Position numbers and translations under genes: made by a program. A DNA stretch of 41,067 nucleotides from Prevotellaceae bacterium. Lineage in GTDB: Bacteria > Bacteroidota > Bacteroidia > Bacteroidales > UBA932. The notes beneath the pieces were generated by a model. That model was given only the letters and a program-made list of their open reading frames with translations. It searched no databases and was not told the DNA's origin. Numbering within the stretch: the stretch's first letter is position 1; the number at the start of each line of letters is the position of its first letter. The stretch is from NCBI GenBank assembly GCA_031270845.1, contig JAISXF010000077.1, positions 1 through 41,067 on the forward strand, given 5' to 3'. This document shows positions 33,701 to 41,067 of this stretch, one piece after another.

Positions 33701-33801
33701 CCGACGTCGAAGTAGGCGCCGGAAATTCGAACGGTAACTACAACACCGACCTCTATCCGCTGGTGCGCAGGGTATCGGTAGGCCTTAATTTTAATTTCTA
33801 A
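30784..33801 (+). CDS. SusC/RagA-family TonB-linked outer-membrane transporter
   Basis: A 1005-residue outer-membrane protein. In order: a signal peptide (about 1-33), a carboxypeptidase-regulatory-like domain (about 36-107, VTVAGRVTDAAGEALPFVNV) and a TonB-box-like segment (113-134, LLDEIIVVAYGTQKKSSVTG). The plug follows (about 135-245, with WVVDG and GVILVTTKGG), then a beta-barrel to the terminal aromatic residue (VGLNFNF). It would import oligosaccharides or other large nutrients with energy from TonB. It is followed 18 bp later by SusD and two lipoprotein genes in one operon. ATG at 30787 is an alternative start. The long leader upstream contains module B. The roughly 215 bp between that module and the start hold no clear gene; a weak 5-bp CCCCG/CGGGG stem followed by TTTT lies at 30602-30633. 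Confidence 0.95.
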   Translation: MMHVLKKTNRQRLLPLLLVGSMLCLFPAGALTAQQVTVAGRVTDAAGEALPFVNVVVKGATQAVLTNENGDYSIHVPGPETVLQFSFVGYVTQELPVGDRRTINIVLEEEVGLLDEIIVVAYGTQKKSSVTGSIATVKSEALATVTAPNVQSMLQGKVAGMQVLNTSGRPGDAPVIRIRGKSSLGSDASIEPLWVVDGVIMNMSMQLNPNDIDNISILKDATATALYGSRATNGVILVTTKGGKAGDNRIEASAKFGIATQHLGKFKLMNAAELYDYSIAMQGATESYPWLRDKDALLAHDTDWFDTATQTGTSHNYTVSHTLGTEGMRNFLSADMYRETGTVRGFTYERFSLRDNVDVKVNNRLTLHGKFAGSFRHDDNRQHSLYSAMTYLPWDYPYNPDGTVRTGKENGISTAEDWHGRDESNYLYNNQYDYEKSKTVNVSGTLGFDWKITDWLTFESNNNIEFRFRRHTLYSDPRSIGSEGTGGTIGNRTYLATTRYANQLIRFGKIFDGLHAVNAFLGYEFNDYLYEDTDASGQSIPAGGEVLNVSATPLATKGTKYGNAMQSYYFNANYTYDDKYNAQFSFRRDGSSKFGREKRYGNFWTAGAAWSVDKEAFMKNVPAIDFLKLRVSYGMIGNSSSLGNYSYLSVYGLTTHYAGTPASFPNVLGNPDLSWETCYETNIAIDTRILNRFNLTVDYYIKNTSGLIYSRKLSSLTGYNSRYENIGAVRNNGIEITFDADIIHRAGWLWRAGFNVGYNKNKITELANNNADQLPSDTSNKLFRVGEDRDTFYLPEWAGVDVYTGAPLWYAYDENGARRIVTDVAQASRVLAGSSNPNFFGGIQTSLSYRGITLSATGSFVTGNKIYHAARQFYDNDGAYPTYNGMSLSSNKSWVRWERPGDIATHPQAISGGNNLSNEPSTRFLEDGSYFRLTNVSLSYDIPAGLLKKIGLRYAQLYVSGENLFTLTKFSGADVEVGAGNSNGNYNTDLYPLVRRVSVGLNFNF

Positions 33802-33819
33802 TCATAATAAATAACGATA

Positions 33820-35532
33820 ATGAAAACAATCAAAATACATCTGCTACAAATACTGCTATGCGTCGCCTGTACCCTGCTGATGAGCGACTGCGACCTCGAG
33901 CGGCTGCCCTACGACGCCATGGTCAACGAAGGCATCAACGCCGGCAGCGCCGAATCAATCACGCTTGGCACCTACGCCAAACTGAAAGAAGAATACTATT
34001 ATAAAACACTCCACCAGGTGGGCGAATACGGCGGCGATAACATATCACTGAGCGGCACCACCTCCGACCAGCTGTTTAACTTCTATCGCTATACACGTGT
34101 AACAAACAGTTATTATACGGCGCGCGTATGGCTCTTTACCTATCAGATGGTGGGCAATATTAATTCGTTGCTGCCGGCGCTCGAAGAGTACGACCCGCCG
34201 GTGGACGAACGGGAGTCAATCGACCACCTGAAAGGGGAAAACCTGCTGCTGCGGGCGTTCCTTTATTTCAACTGCTGTAACGTCTTCGGCCGTCCCTACC
34301 TCGATGCCGCCGGCGCGGAGAACAACCCGGGCATTCCGTTGAAGACGGTCTCCGATATCAACTACTTCCCCCCGCGTGCATCGGTTAAGGACGTCTATGA
34401 ACAAATCATTGAAGACGCCACGCGCGCCGCCGCCCTGATGAAACGCTCGCCGGGGACAACCCCGAAAAACAACAGCTATGTGTCGCAGGAAGTGGCATGG
34501 GCTTTCCTTTCCCGTGTATATCTTTATATGGGCGCGTATGAAAAGGCGGAAGCTTACGCCGACTCGGTGATCAACGCCGGCCGCTATTCCCTGCTCGAAG
34601 ACGACAGCTATGCGAAATACCCCCAGCACGCCCCCGAAAGCAATACGGAATCGATTTGGGTAATCCGAATGTTGAAGGATGTGGACTTTGAAGCCTATTA
34701 CATGGACTGGTATTCGGTAGGCAGCCTCTATGCCACGCTCGACGAAATTGGATGGGGCGAAATGTATCCCTCCGAATCCTACCTCGCCCTGCTCCGCGAG
34801 AACCCCGAAGACCTGCGCTTCAAGTTTATCGCCGACCAGTACGAGGCAACCAACAGCCTGTGGATGATTTATACCGTCGGCAACGAAGCCAACAAAACAT
34901 GGACATACGCCACCCAGACAGTCGTCCAGGAAGGCGACGACTACCGGATTACAACCAACGCCAACCTCTACACCAGTCCGCTGGTGCAGAAGGAAACAAT
35001 CGACGGGAAAACGCAGTACTACGTGGTTACGGTGGCGGGCAGTGTTCGCTACAATGTACATATCGAACGGGCGCTGCAGGCACGCAACGGCTACCCGAAA
35101 CGGTTTATCCTCAAATGTTCCTACCAGGAGCAGCAGTCGCAGCTTTACTCGCCGGTGCTGTTCCGCCTCGCCGAGATATACCTCACCCGCGCCGAAAGCC
35201 GTTTCTATCAGAACGACATCGCCGGTGCCATCGAAGACATGAATGTCATCCGCCGTCGGGCGAAAATCCCCGAACGCCAGTACGCCGATGCCGGCAGCGA
35301 CGCCGATGTCCTCGAATGGATTCTCAACGAACGCCGCCTCGAGCTGGCGTGGGAAGCGCAGCGCAAGTATGATATTTTCCGCAAGCAACAAACGCTCGAC
35401 CGCCGCTACCCCGGATCGCACCTCGCGTCGGCGCTGCCGATAGAAATCAGACCCGACGACGACCGGATTGTCGAATATATCCCTGTGAGCGAAATCGACG
35501 CCTACCCGGGCGACTTGCAGCAAAACCCCTAA
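33820..35532 (+). CDS. SusD/RagB-family surface lipoprotein
   Basis: A 570-residue nutrient-binding lipoprotein that forms the lid of the SusC transporter. The lipidated cysteine is probably Cys24 in LLMSDCDLERLP; Asp just before Cys is unusual for a lipobox, though the CDLxxxP context is typical of SusD. The family's helical TPR-like scaffold is present (e.g. RAFLYFNCCNVFGRPY, RLAEIYLTRAES), with the C-terminal region containing ILNERRLELAWEAQRKYD. Located directly after SusC in the same operon. Confidence 0.95.
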   Translation: MKTIKIHLLQILLCVACTLLMSDCDLERLPYDAMVNEGINAGSAESITLGTYAKLKEEYYYKTLHQVGEYGGDNISLSGTTSDQLFNFYRYTRVTNSYYTARVWLFTYQMVGNINSLLPALEEYDPPVDERESIDHLKGENLLLRAFLYFNCCNVFGRPYLDAAGAENNPGIPLKTVSDINYFPPRASVKDVYEQIIEDATRAAALMKRSPGTTPKNNSYVSQEVAWAFLSRVYLYMGAYEKAEAYADSVINAGRYSLLEDDSYAKYPQHAPESNTESIWVIRMLKDVDFEAYYMDWYSVGSLYATLDEIGWGEMYPSESYLALLRENPEDLRFKFIADQYEATNSLWMIYTVGNEANKTWTYATQTVVQEGDDYRITTNANLYTSPLVQKETIDGKTQYYVVTVAGSVRYNVHIERALQARNGYPKRFILKCSYQEQQSQLYSPVLFRLAEIYLTRAESRFYQNDIAGAIEDMNVIRRRAKIPERQYADAGSDADVLEWILNERRLELAWEAQRKYDIFRKQQTLDRRYPGSHLASALPIEIRPDDDRIVEYIPVSEIDAYPGDLQQNP

Positions 35533-35575
35533 TATATATGTAACAACAGTTAAAACTATTTAAAATAAACAAAGC

Positions 35576-36460
35576 ATGAAAAAATATCTACTCATCAGTA
35601 TGACCCTCCTGCTGGTCGCATCGTGCGCCAAAGAGGAAATCCCGATACCAACAGCGCTGTTAGTCGAAGAACTCGACCTCACTCTGGTGGCCGAAGGGGA
35701 AACCTATCGTAACCGTTTTTATACTACTGCCGCCTCCGTCGGCATAGCTATTCCCGAAGATGCAGCGCAATGGCTCCATGCAAGCATCGACGGCGGCTAT
35801 CTTCTAATTACCGCCGACCGGAACGCATCTATCGGGATTCGCTCCGCAGCCCTGAAAGTAGTAACGCCCGAACGGGATGCTACCATAAACATTACGCAAC
35901 AGGGGCTGCCCACCAAGCTCATCAAGATTACCGGAGGGGCGCCCTCTTCCACAGCCAGCGGCGAAGGAAAGTGGGAATACACCTGGGACGGCGACCGCAC
36001 CACCTACTGGCACTCGAATTACAACTCCCCCTCGGCGCAGTACACCGACCATTTATTGCAATGGGATTTGGAAAGCGGCGCCGGCAGCCTCGATCTTATC
36101 ATTACCTACCCGCGCAATAATGTAGGCGGAGCTAATGGCCGGACAGGCTATTTCTGTATCTATGTAAAAGGCGACGGCACAGACGTACCCGGCGGTATCG
36201 ACGGCGAAGAGCCGGACTGGGACTGGGGTGAACCGCTCGGATCGGTCGATGCCGACGGATACAAATTAGTCTATAAAGGCGACGATACATTTAAACAAAA
36301 CGCATACGGCGGTCCTACAATCATCGTACTGCCTACTCCAATCGGCCATCCCACAGGCGTAAAAATGCTCTTTCGGGGAGGCCCTGCCGGCGCACCGGGC
36401 ATTTCACGGGGAGGCCACGGCAGCCTCGCCGAAATGGAACTGTATGGCAAAGTAGGCTGA
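35576..36460 (+). CDS. Lipoprotein with BACON and discoidin-like (F5/8 type C) domains
   Basis: A 294-residue lipoprotein with lipobox LVASC (Cys17), followed by AKEE. This resembles the acidic lipoprotein export signal that sends Bacteroidota lipoproteins to the cell surface. Residues about 28-110 resemble a BACON beta-sandwich ending in INITQQG. Residues about 113-292 look like a discoidin/F5-8C carbohydrate-binding fold with WEYTWDGDRTTYWHSNYNS. No catalytic motif is seen. It is the third gene of the SusC operon and probably binds the glycan at the surface (the usual SusE/F-like place), which is inferred from context. Confidence 0.8.
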   Translation: MKKYLLISMTLLLVASCAKEEIPIPTALLVEELDLTLVAEGETYRNRFYTTAASVGIAIPEDAAQWLHASIDGGYLLITADRNASIGIRSAALKVVTPERDATINITQQGLPTKLIKITGGAPSSTASGEGKWEYTWDGDRTTYWHSNYNSPSAQYTDHLLQWDLESGAGSLDLIITYPRNNVGGANGRTGYFCIYVKGDGTDVPGGIDGEEPDWDWGEPLGSVDADGYKLVYKGDDTFKQNAYGGPTIIVLPTPIGHPTGVKMLFRGGPAGAPGISRGGHGSLAEMELYGKVG

Positions 36461-36503
36461 TAACTCAATTACTATTATTTAAAATAACATCATATATTCG
36501 ATT

Positions 36504-38402
36504 ATGAAACAGAAACACATTTTTTTCAATATATTGTTGTGGCTGTGTATAACAACAACAATATTCGGATCGGGGAGCTGTACCGACCCCGTCTATCCAG
36601 AAATCGATGCCCCCGACCCGAACCGTTCGAGCATCAATGATATTCTATCGTTCCACTTGGACCTCACGCAATTCCCCGAATACAGGGAAGGCGATGCGGT
36701 GAATGTGGTTATTGTTCCCGAAATGGACTCTATCTACGTGGAAGTGCCGTGGTACGCAAGCATCATTATGGCGCCGGCAATTACCGTCTCCCCCAACGCT
36801 ACCATAGCCCCTGTATCGGGCAGCGTGCGCGATTTTTCGCAGGGAACGGTGATTTATACCGTCAGAGCCAATAACGGCGATAAAAGAGAATGGAAAGTCG
36901 ATGTCCGCTGGATGGACGAGCCCGAACCGCCCCTCCACGACGACCCGCTCCGCCCGCTCGAAGAAACCGACAAATATAAAATCCACCTGATACCCGTCTA
37001 TTCCAATGCCTATACCAGCGGGTCGGGGGTATCGCTCTCGTCGTCGAACGGGGTATCCTGGACTACGTCCGGAGCCACCGGTGTGGGAAGCATCTACTTC
37101 AATGTCCGCTATCACGGCGAGTTGCAGTTAGCCCTGCGCGGACGCGCCGGCAATACCACCGGCAATACGTTAAGAGTACGGATATACATCAATGGCGAAC
37201 AGTATGTGGAAAACAGCGCGCCTTACGACCATACCTACCTCTACCGGAAAACCAATCAAACCTCCGATACTCTCACCATTCACCGCATTTATCTGCCCGA
37301 AGTGCCGTCGGGACATGCCGGCCACACCGTCCGTATTGACCTGAGCGTGGAAGGCACCCGCAACGGCTCCTACTACTTCCGCTTCCCAGAGCTGTGGGTT
37401 TCCGGATGGGCGACGCGCGGAAAGGGAGGCAAGGATCTAACGGGGCTTAACTGGGTTCCGTTAAGCAATGAACATTTCGGACGCCGCGGTCCTTCCGTCC
37501 ACATCACCCCCGACAAGCCCGCCGGAAACATGGAATACTTCTACAGCGAAGTATTTATCCCTGTCGGGCAGGATAACATCGGCTCCTACTTTATGTGTAA
37601 TGGCTTCGGGCAGGGCTATGCCGGCATTCAGGTGAACTCCGCCGTGCAGCGCAGGGTGCTTTTCTCCGTCTGGTCGGCCTTTACCACCGACGACCCCGCC
37701 GGCATGGGCAAGTACGCTCCCCGGTTAGTCCGCGTCAATAACGACCCCGCCTTCAGGAGTACGATAACCTATACCAAATTCGGTGGCGAAGGGTCGGGCG
37801 GACAAAGCTACATGGTATATCCATGGGTGGCCGGCAAAACCTATAAAATGCTTACCCGTGTGCGCCCGCACCCGCAACCCGAACGATTCCCCAACTCGTC
37901 GCTCTACAAAGCATGGTTCCACGACGGCGAAAAATGGATATTCATTGCCGAATGGCGGCGCATAGAATTGGATGCTGCCGATAACAACGGCATCGTCCCC
38001 ACTACCAAATGGTACACCGGAGCACATCACTTCCTCGAAAATTTCTCTGTGAACGAAGGTAACAAAACCCGCTACGGAACATGGAACAACGACTGGTATA
38101 TCGGCAATGCCGGCGAATGGTACGAGACCGCCGACTATACCTTCAGCAACGACGCCACTGCCTCGGCCGGCGACCGCGTGGACTATGCCGGAGGCATCCT
38201 GCCCGCCGGCGACCCGCAGGCCGGCGCCGTATTTCTTAAAATGGGCGGTTATTTTACCGACAACGTGCCCTCGCAAACACGATTCGTTAAACCGCTGCGA
38301 AACGACCGCCCGGAGATTGATTTTGCTGCCCTCAATGCAATGGGCACCGACGACCACTCGGAAGACGCCATCATCGATGCCAACGAACAGTACGAAGAAT
38401 AA
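36504..38402 (+). CDS. DUF3472-domain surface lipoprotein
   Basis: A 632-residue lipoprotein; likely lipidated at Cys26 (GSGSC). Residues about 43-137 resemble the N-terminal Ig-like domain of SusE-type glycan-binding proteins (VSGSVRDFSQGTVIYTVRA). Residues about 155-300 resemble a DUF5077-like beta-sandwich (LRVRIYINGEQYVENS). Residues about 315-490 match DUF3472 (YFYSEVFIPVGQDNIGSYFM, FHDGEKWIFIAEWRRIEL). The activity of DUF3472 is not established. Its position at the end of a SusCD operon suggests glycan binding or processing. A strong terminator follows 38 bp after the stop. Confidence 0.8.
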   Translation: MKQKHIFFNILLWLCITTTIFGSGSCTDPVYPEIDAPDPNRSSINDILSFHLDLTQFPEYREGDAVNVVIVPEMDSIYVEVPWYASIIMAPAITVSPNATIAPVSGSVRDFSQGTVIYTVRANNGDKREWKVDVRWMDEPEPPLHDDPLRPLEETDKYKIHLIPVYSNAYTSGSGVSLSSSNGVSWTTSGATGVGSIYFNVRYHGELQLALRGRAGNTTGNTLRVRIYINGEQYVENSAPYDHTYLYRKTNQTSDTLTIHRIYLPEVPSGHAGHTVRIDLSVEGTRNGSYYFRFPELWVSGWATRGKGGKDLTGLNWVPLSNEHFGRRGPSVHITPDKPAGNMEYFYSEVFIPVGQDNIGSYFMCNGFGQGYAGIQVNSAVQRRVLFSVWSAFTTDDPAGMGKYAPRLVRVNNDPAFRSTITYTKFGGEGSGGQSYMVYPWVAGKTYKMLTRVRPHPQPERFPNSSLYKAWFHDGEKWIFIAEWRRIELDAADNNGIVPTTKWYTGAHHFLENFSVNEGNKTRYGTWNNDWYIGNAGEWYETADYTFSNDATASAGDRVDYAGGILPAGDPQAGAVFLKMGGYFTDNVPSQTRFVKPLRNDRPEIDFAALNAMGTDDHSEDAIIDANEQYEE

Positions 38403-38440
38403 CACCCACTCTGGCGCTTAATCAGAAATTACGAATGAGA

Positions 38441-38476
38441 ACGCGGGCGGTATCCTTACCGCCCGCGTTTTTTTGT
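38441..38476 (+). terminator. Rho-independent terminator of the SusC operon
   Basis: A 12-bp perfect stem, ACGCGGGCGGTA/TACCGCCCGCGT, with loop TCCT and a following T-run. It lies between the convergent DUF3472 and GH3 genes. On the minus strand the stem lacks a T-run. Confidence 0.92.
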
Positions 38477-38569
38477 CTGAAGGGTGATTGATGTGATTAC
38501 CCCTTATTCGATATGTGATGCGTTAATAAGGGAAGACGGTTTGTTTTTTGAGGTGTTGCGGTTGTTTTG

Positions 38570-40834
38570 TTAAAGAGATAAAGTAAACGTCGCTTTGTTT
38601 TCCGTTGCGGAGCTGCCGCCGATGAATACCCAAAATTCGCCCGGTTCTGCGGTCAGGAGCAGGTCGGCGTTGTAGAATTTCAGCGCTTCGGGGGTAATGG
38701 TGAAGGTGATTTGCCTGCTTTCGCCGGGCTGTAGCGCCACTTTTTGAAATCCTTTCAATTCTTTTACCGGACGGGTAATACTGCCTGTGCAGTCGCGGAT
38801 GTACAGCTGCACCGTTTCTTCGCCGGCGCAGTCGCCGCTGTTGGCGATCGTAACGGATGCCGTAATACTGCCGGCGGCTGTAAGTGTCGTGTCCGATAAT
38901 TGCACGGCGGAGCAGGTAAATTGCGTGTAGCTTAACCCGTGCCCGAAGGGATAGAGTGGCTCGTTGCTTACGTCAAGGTATTTGGATGTATATTTTTCTT
39001 TGTCGTTGAAGGGGCGGCCGGTGTTTTTATGGTTGTAGTAAACGGGGATTTGCCCGACGTTGCGCGGGAAAGTCATGGTGAGTTTCCCGGAGGGGTTGGC
39101 GTCGCCGAACAGGACGTCGGCAATAGCGTCGCCCGCCCGCGTGCCGGCATACCATGTTTCGAGGATGGCGTCGAGGTGGTCGTGTTCCCACGTGAGGGTG
39201 AGCGGACGGCCGTTCATCAGCACCAGTACTACGGGCTTGCCTGTTTCCTTTAACGCTTTGAGCAGCGCCTGCTGGTGTCCGGGCAGGTCGATGTGGCTGC
39301 GGCTGGCGGCTTCGCCGGACATGCCGAAAGGCTCGCCCAGTACGGCGACTATTATATCGGCGCGGCGGGCAGTTTGCAGAGCTTCGGCAAGCAGTTGCTG
39401 CGGCGAGCGGCTGTCAGGAATAATGTTCCCGCCATGTTGGTTTAGCTTGTCGCGGAGCGTGGCGTCATCTATCAGGTTGCAACCTTTGGCATATAAAAAA
39501 GTGTTGCCGGCGAATTTATTTTCCAGCGCACTCCACAGGCTCACGGCTTGTTGCGGGTTGCCGGCAGCGCTCCAGTTGCCGATAAGGTTGCACCGGTCGT
39601 GCACCAGCGGGCCGATGAATGCAATTTTTTTCGAGGCGTCGAGCGGCAACGTGCGGTGGTCGTTTTTGAGCAGGACGATGCTTTTCACGGCGGCTTCCTT
39701 GCTCAGGGCAAGTTTTTCGGTGTTCATGATTTGCGTTGCGGCGCGCTCTTCATTTATACCGCGATAAGGGTCGGCGAATAAGCCTAATTTATATTTTGCT
39801 TCAAGGATACGGCGGCAGGCGGCGTCAATTGTGGTTTGTTTTACTTTTCCGGCTTTTGCTAATGCGGGCAGTTCGTCAATAAAATATTCGCTGACCATGT
39901 CCATATCTACTCCGGCATTGATGGCCATGGCTGCTGCTTGCGCCTTGTCGCCAACGCCGTGGTTTTCCATTTCGGCGATAGCGGTGTAGTCGGTTACCAC
40001 CAGCCCGCTAAAACCCCATTGGCGGCGCAGCAGGTCGGTGAGCAGCCAGCGGTTGCCGGTGGCAGGTATGCCGTCAATTTCGTTAAACGACGTCATGATT
40101 GACGATGCGCCGGCTTCTACGGCGGCTTTGTAGGGCGGAAGGTATTCGTTGAACATCCGCAGGCGGCTCATGTCGGTGGTGTTATAGTCGCGTCCGGCTT
40201 CGGCTGCGCCATAGAGCGCAAAATGTTTGATGCACGACATAATGGCGTTCGGCTTCGATAGGTCGCCCTGTTCATAGCCCTGCACCATGGCGCGGGCTAT
40301 TTCAGCGCCTAAAAAAGGGTCTTCGCCGGCGCCTTCGCTTACCCGTCCCCAACGCGGGTCGCGGGCAATATCAACCATCGGCGAGAACGTCCAGTGGATG
40401 CCATCGGCGCTGGCTTCATCGGCTACGGCTACGGCGATGCGCCGTATCAGTTCCGTGTCCCACGTGGCGGACAGTCCCAGCGGGACAGGGTAAATGGTGC
40501 GGTGTCCGTGAATCACGTCGTAGCCGAACAGGAGCGGAATGTGCAACCGCGATTGGGTTACCGCCAGTTCCTGTAACTTCCGCACGGCATTGGGCGTATA
40601 GGTATTGAATACGCCGCCGACCTGTCCGTCTTTGATTTTCTGCTCCACCGCCTCGCTCAGGCGAGGGCCGGTAACGTCGAAACCGACGGTGGGCAGGTGG
40701 AGTTGCCCGATTTTTTCTTCGAGCGTCATTTGACCCATCAGGTCATCTACAAATTTATCCATTTCGGATTTGTGCGACGAGCAGCTAATAAATAAAGCGG
40801 CCGTTAGAAATAAAAACATTTTTTTCATCACCAT
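38570..40834 (-). CDS. bglX: Family 3 glycoside hydrolase lipoprotein (beta-glucosidase BglX-like)
   Basis: A 754-residue GH3 enzyme. The N-terminus MKKMFLFLTAALFISCSS is a lipoprotein signal (Cys18). The (alpha/beta) barrel domain carries KH at 203-204 and the nucleophile Asp282 in GLVVTDY. The second alpha/beta domain holds the likely acid/base Glu508 in MSGEAASRSHI. A C-terminal fibronectin III-like domain (about 635-754) has PVKELKGFQKV. It would release terminal beta-linked glucose or related sugars from oligosaccharides, in the periplasm or at a membrane face. It converges on the SusC operon and may complete the glycan pathway. ATG 40828 is an alternative start that gives the usual MKKMF. 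No clear -7 box was found upstream on the minus strand. Confidence 0.94.
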   Translation of the reverse strand: MVMKKMFLFLTAALFISCSSHKSEMDKFVDDLMGQMTLEEKIGQLHLPTVGFDVTGPRLSEAVEQKIKDGQVGGVFNTYTPNAVRKLQELAVTQSRLHIPLLFGYDVIHGHRTIYPVPLGLSATWDTELIRRIAVAVADEASADGIHWTFSPMVDIARDPRWGRVSEGAGEDPFLGAEIARAMVQGYEQGDLSKPNAIMSCIKHFALYGAAEAGRDYNTTDMSRLRMFNEYLPPYKAAVEAGASSIMTSFNEIDGIPATGNRWLLTDLLRRQWGFSGLVVTDYTAIAEMENHGVGDKAQAAAMAINAGVDMDMVSEYFIDELPALAKAGKVKQTTIDAACRRILEAKYKLGLFADPYRGINEERAATQIMNTEKLALSKEAAVKSIVLLKNDHRTLPLDASKKIAFIGPLVHDRCNLIGNWSAAGNPQQAVSLWSALENKFAGNTFLYAKGCNLIDDATLRDKLNQHGGNIIPDSRSPQQLLAEALQTARRADIIVAVLGEPFGMSGEAASRSHIDLPGHQQALLKALKETGKPVVLVLMNGRPLTLTWEHDHLDAILETWYAGTRAGDAIADVLFGDANPSGKLTMTFPRNVGQIPVYYNHKNTGRPFNDKEKYTSKYLDVSNEPLYPFGHGLSYTQFTCSAVQLSDTTLTAAGSITASVTIANSGDCAGEETVQLYIRDCTGSITRPVKELKGFQKVALQPGESRQITFTITPEALKFYNADLLLTAEPGEFWVFIGGSSATENKATFTLSL

Positions 40835-40925
40835 ATTTTTTTAATTGTTAATTTGTACTGTTGCGTTTAAAATTGAGATAAATTTTTATTCAAATAAATC
40901 GTTAGTTGTTTTTCTAAAAAAACCG

Positions 40926-40933
40926 AATCTTTG
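40926..40933 (+). promoter_or_regulatory. Near-consensus -7 box AATCTTTG at the right edge
   Basis: Seven of eight positions match, with CA following as in the other boxes. It points out of the window to the right; the gene it serves, if any, is beyond the edge. Confidence 0.4.
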
Positions 40934-41033
40934 CAGTATAATTGTAAGAAATAACATAGTAAAATCTTTAAGGAATCCCGCTTCTGAAGCCGGAAGCGCG
41001 CATTTTGGGGCGGCTGGTTTCCTGCTTTCGTAT

Positions 41034-41067
41034 CTTGGCACGGAAGTTCCGTTCCTTGGCACGGAAG
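41034..41067. repeat. Start of 21-bp tandem array 5 (right edge)
   Basis: One full 21-bp unit (41034-41054) and 13 bp of a second. The unit contains ACGGAA-G-TTCCGT. The array is cut by the window edge, so copy number is unknown; the unit length matches arrays 1 and 2. Confidence 0.75.

Noticed and set aside
34216-35523. 435-codon minus-strand frame opposite SusD
   Set aside because: Antisense to a well-supported SusD gene.

Overview
The window looks like chromosomal DNA of a member of the order Bacteroidales (Bacteroidota). The evidence is SusC/SusD-type outer-membrane nutrient uptake genes, a one-component propeller/LuxR-type regulator, class II ribonucleotide reductase of the Bacteroides type, and several upstream sites matching the Bacteroidota -7 box TAnnTTTG. 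Start codons are preceded by A/T-rich sequence rather than strong Shine-Dalgarno sites. The family is not certain; a Tannerellaceae-like genome is a guess. No IS element, prophage, CRISPR array or plasmid function was seen.

Layout, left to right: a 21-bp palindromic tandem array at the left edge (1-187); an unrecognised two-membrane-segment protein (266-1144); nrdJ and ispE on the plus strand (1551-4877). The large minus-strand information operon follows, read from right to left: tRNA-Thr(UGU), tRNA-Tyr, tRNA-Gly, tRNA-Thr(GGU), tuf, tRNA-Trp, secE, nusG, rplK, rplA, rplJ, rplL, rpoB, rpoC. Its order matches the E. coli thrU-tyrU-glyT-thrT-tufB-secE-nusG-rpl-rpo block apart from tRNA-Trp. On the plus strand come a Pif1-like helicase and a HAD phosphatase (18377-21240). 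On the minus strand come a secreted cysteine-ladder leucine-rich-repeat protein (21565-23874) and a membrane-anchored propeller/LuxR regulator (24348-27212). On the plus strand again are a cation/proton antiporter and a YegS/DAGK-type lipid kinase (27324-29836). The right quarter is a glycan-uptake locus: SusC, SusD, a BACON/discoidin-like lipoprotein and a DUF3472 lipoprotein (30784-38402). It ends in a strong terminator and faces a family 3 glycoside hydrolase lipoprotein (38570-40834).

The most unusual content is intergenic. (1) Two copies of a promoter-linked leader module (24113-24266 minus, 30401-30582 plus) share a perfect -7 box, a start codon exactly 23 nt after it, and a conserved core exactly 55 nt after it. 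Each encodes a similar small peptide (22 of 33 residues identical over the first 33 codons). One copy leads into the LRR gene and the other into the SusC operon. (2) Five tandem arrays with palindromic units have periods of 21, 21, about 40, 42 and 21 bp. (3) Short heptanucleotide tandem repeats of different sequences sit at six or more gene ends or promoters, and at two promoters they fill the region expected to hold the -33 element. Together these suggest a genome with unusually active tandem-repeat generation at gene boundaries, possibly with regulatory consequences.
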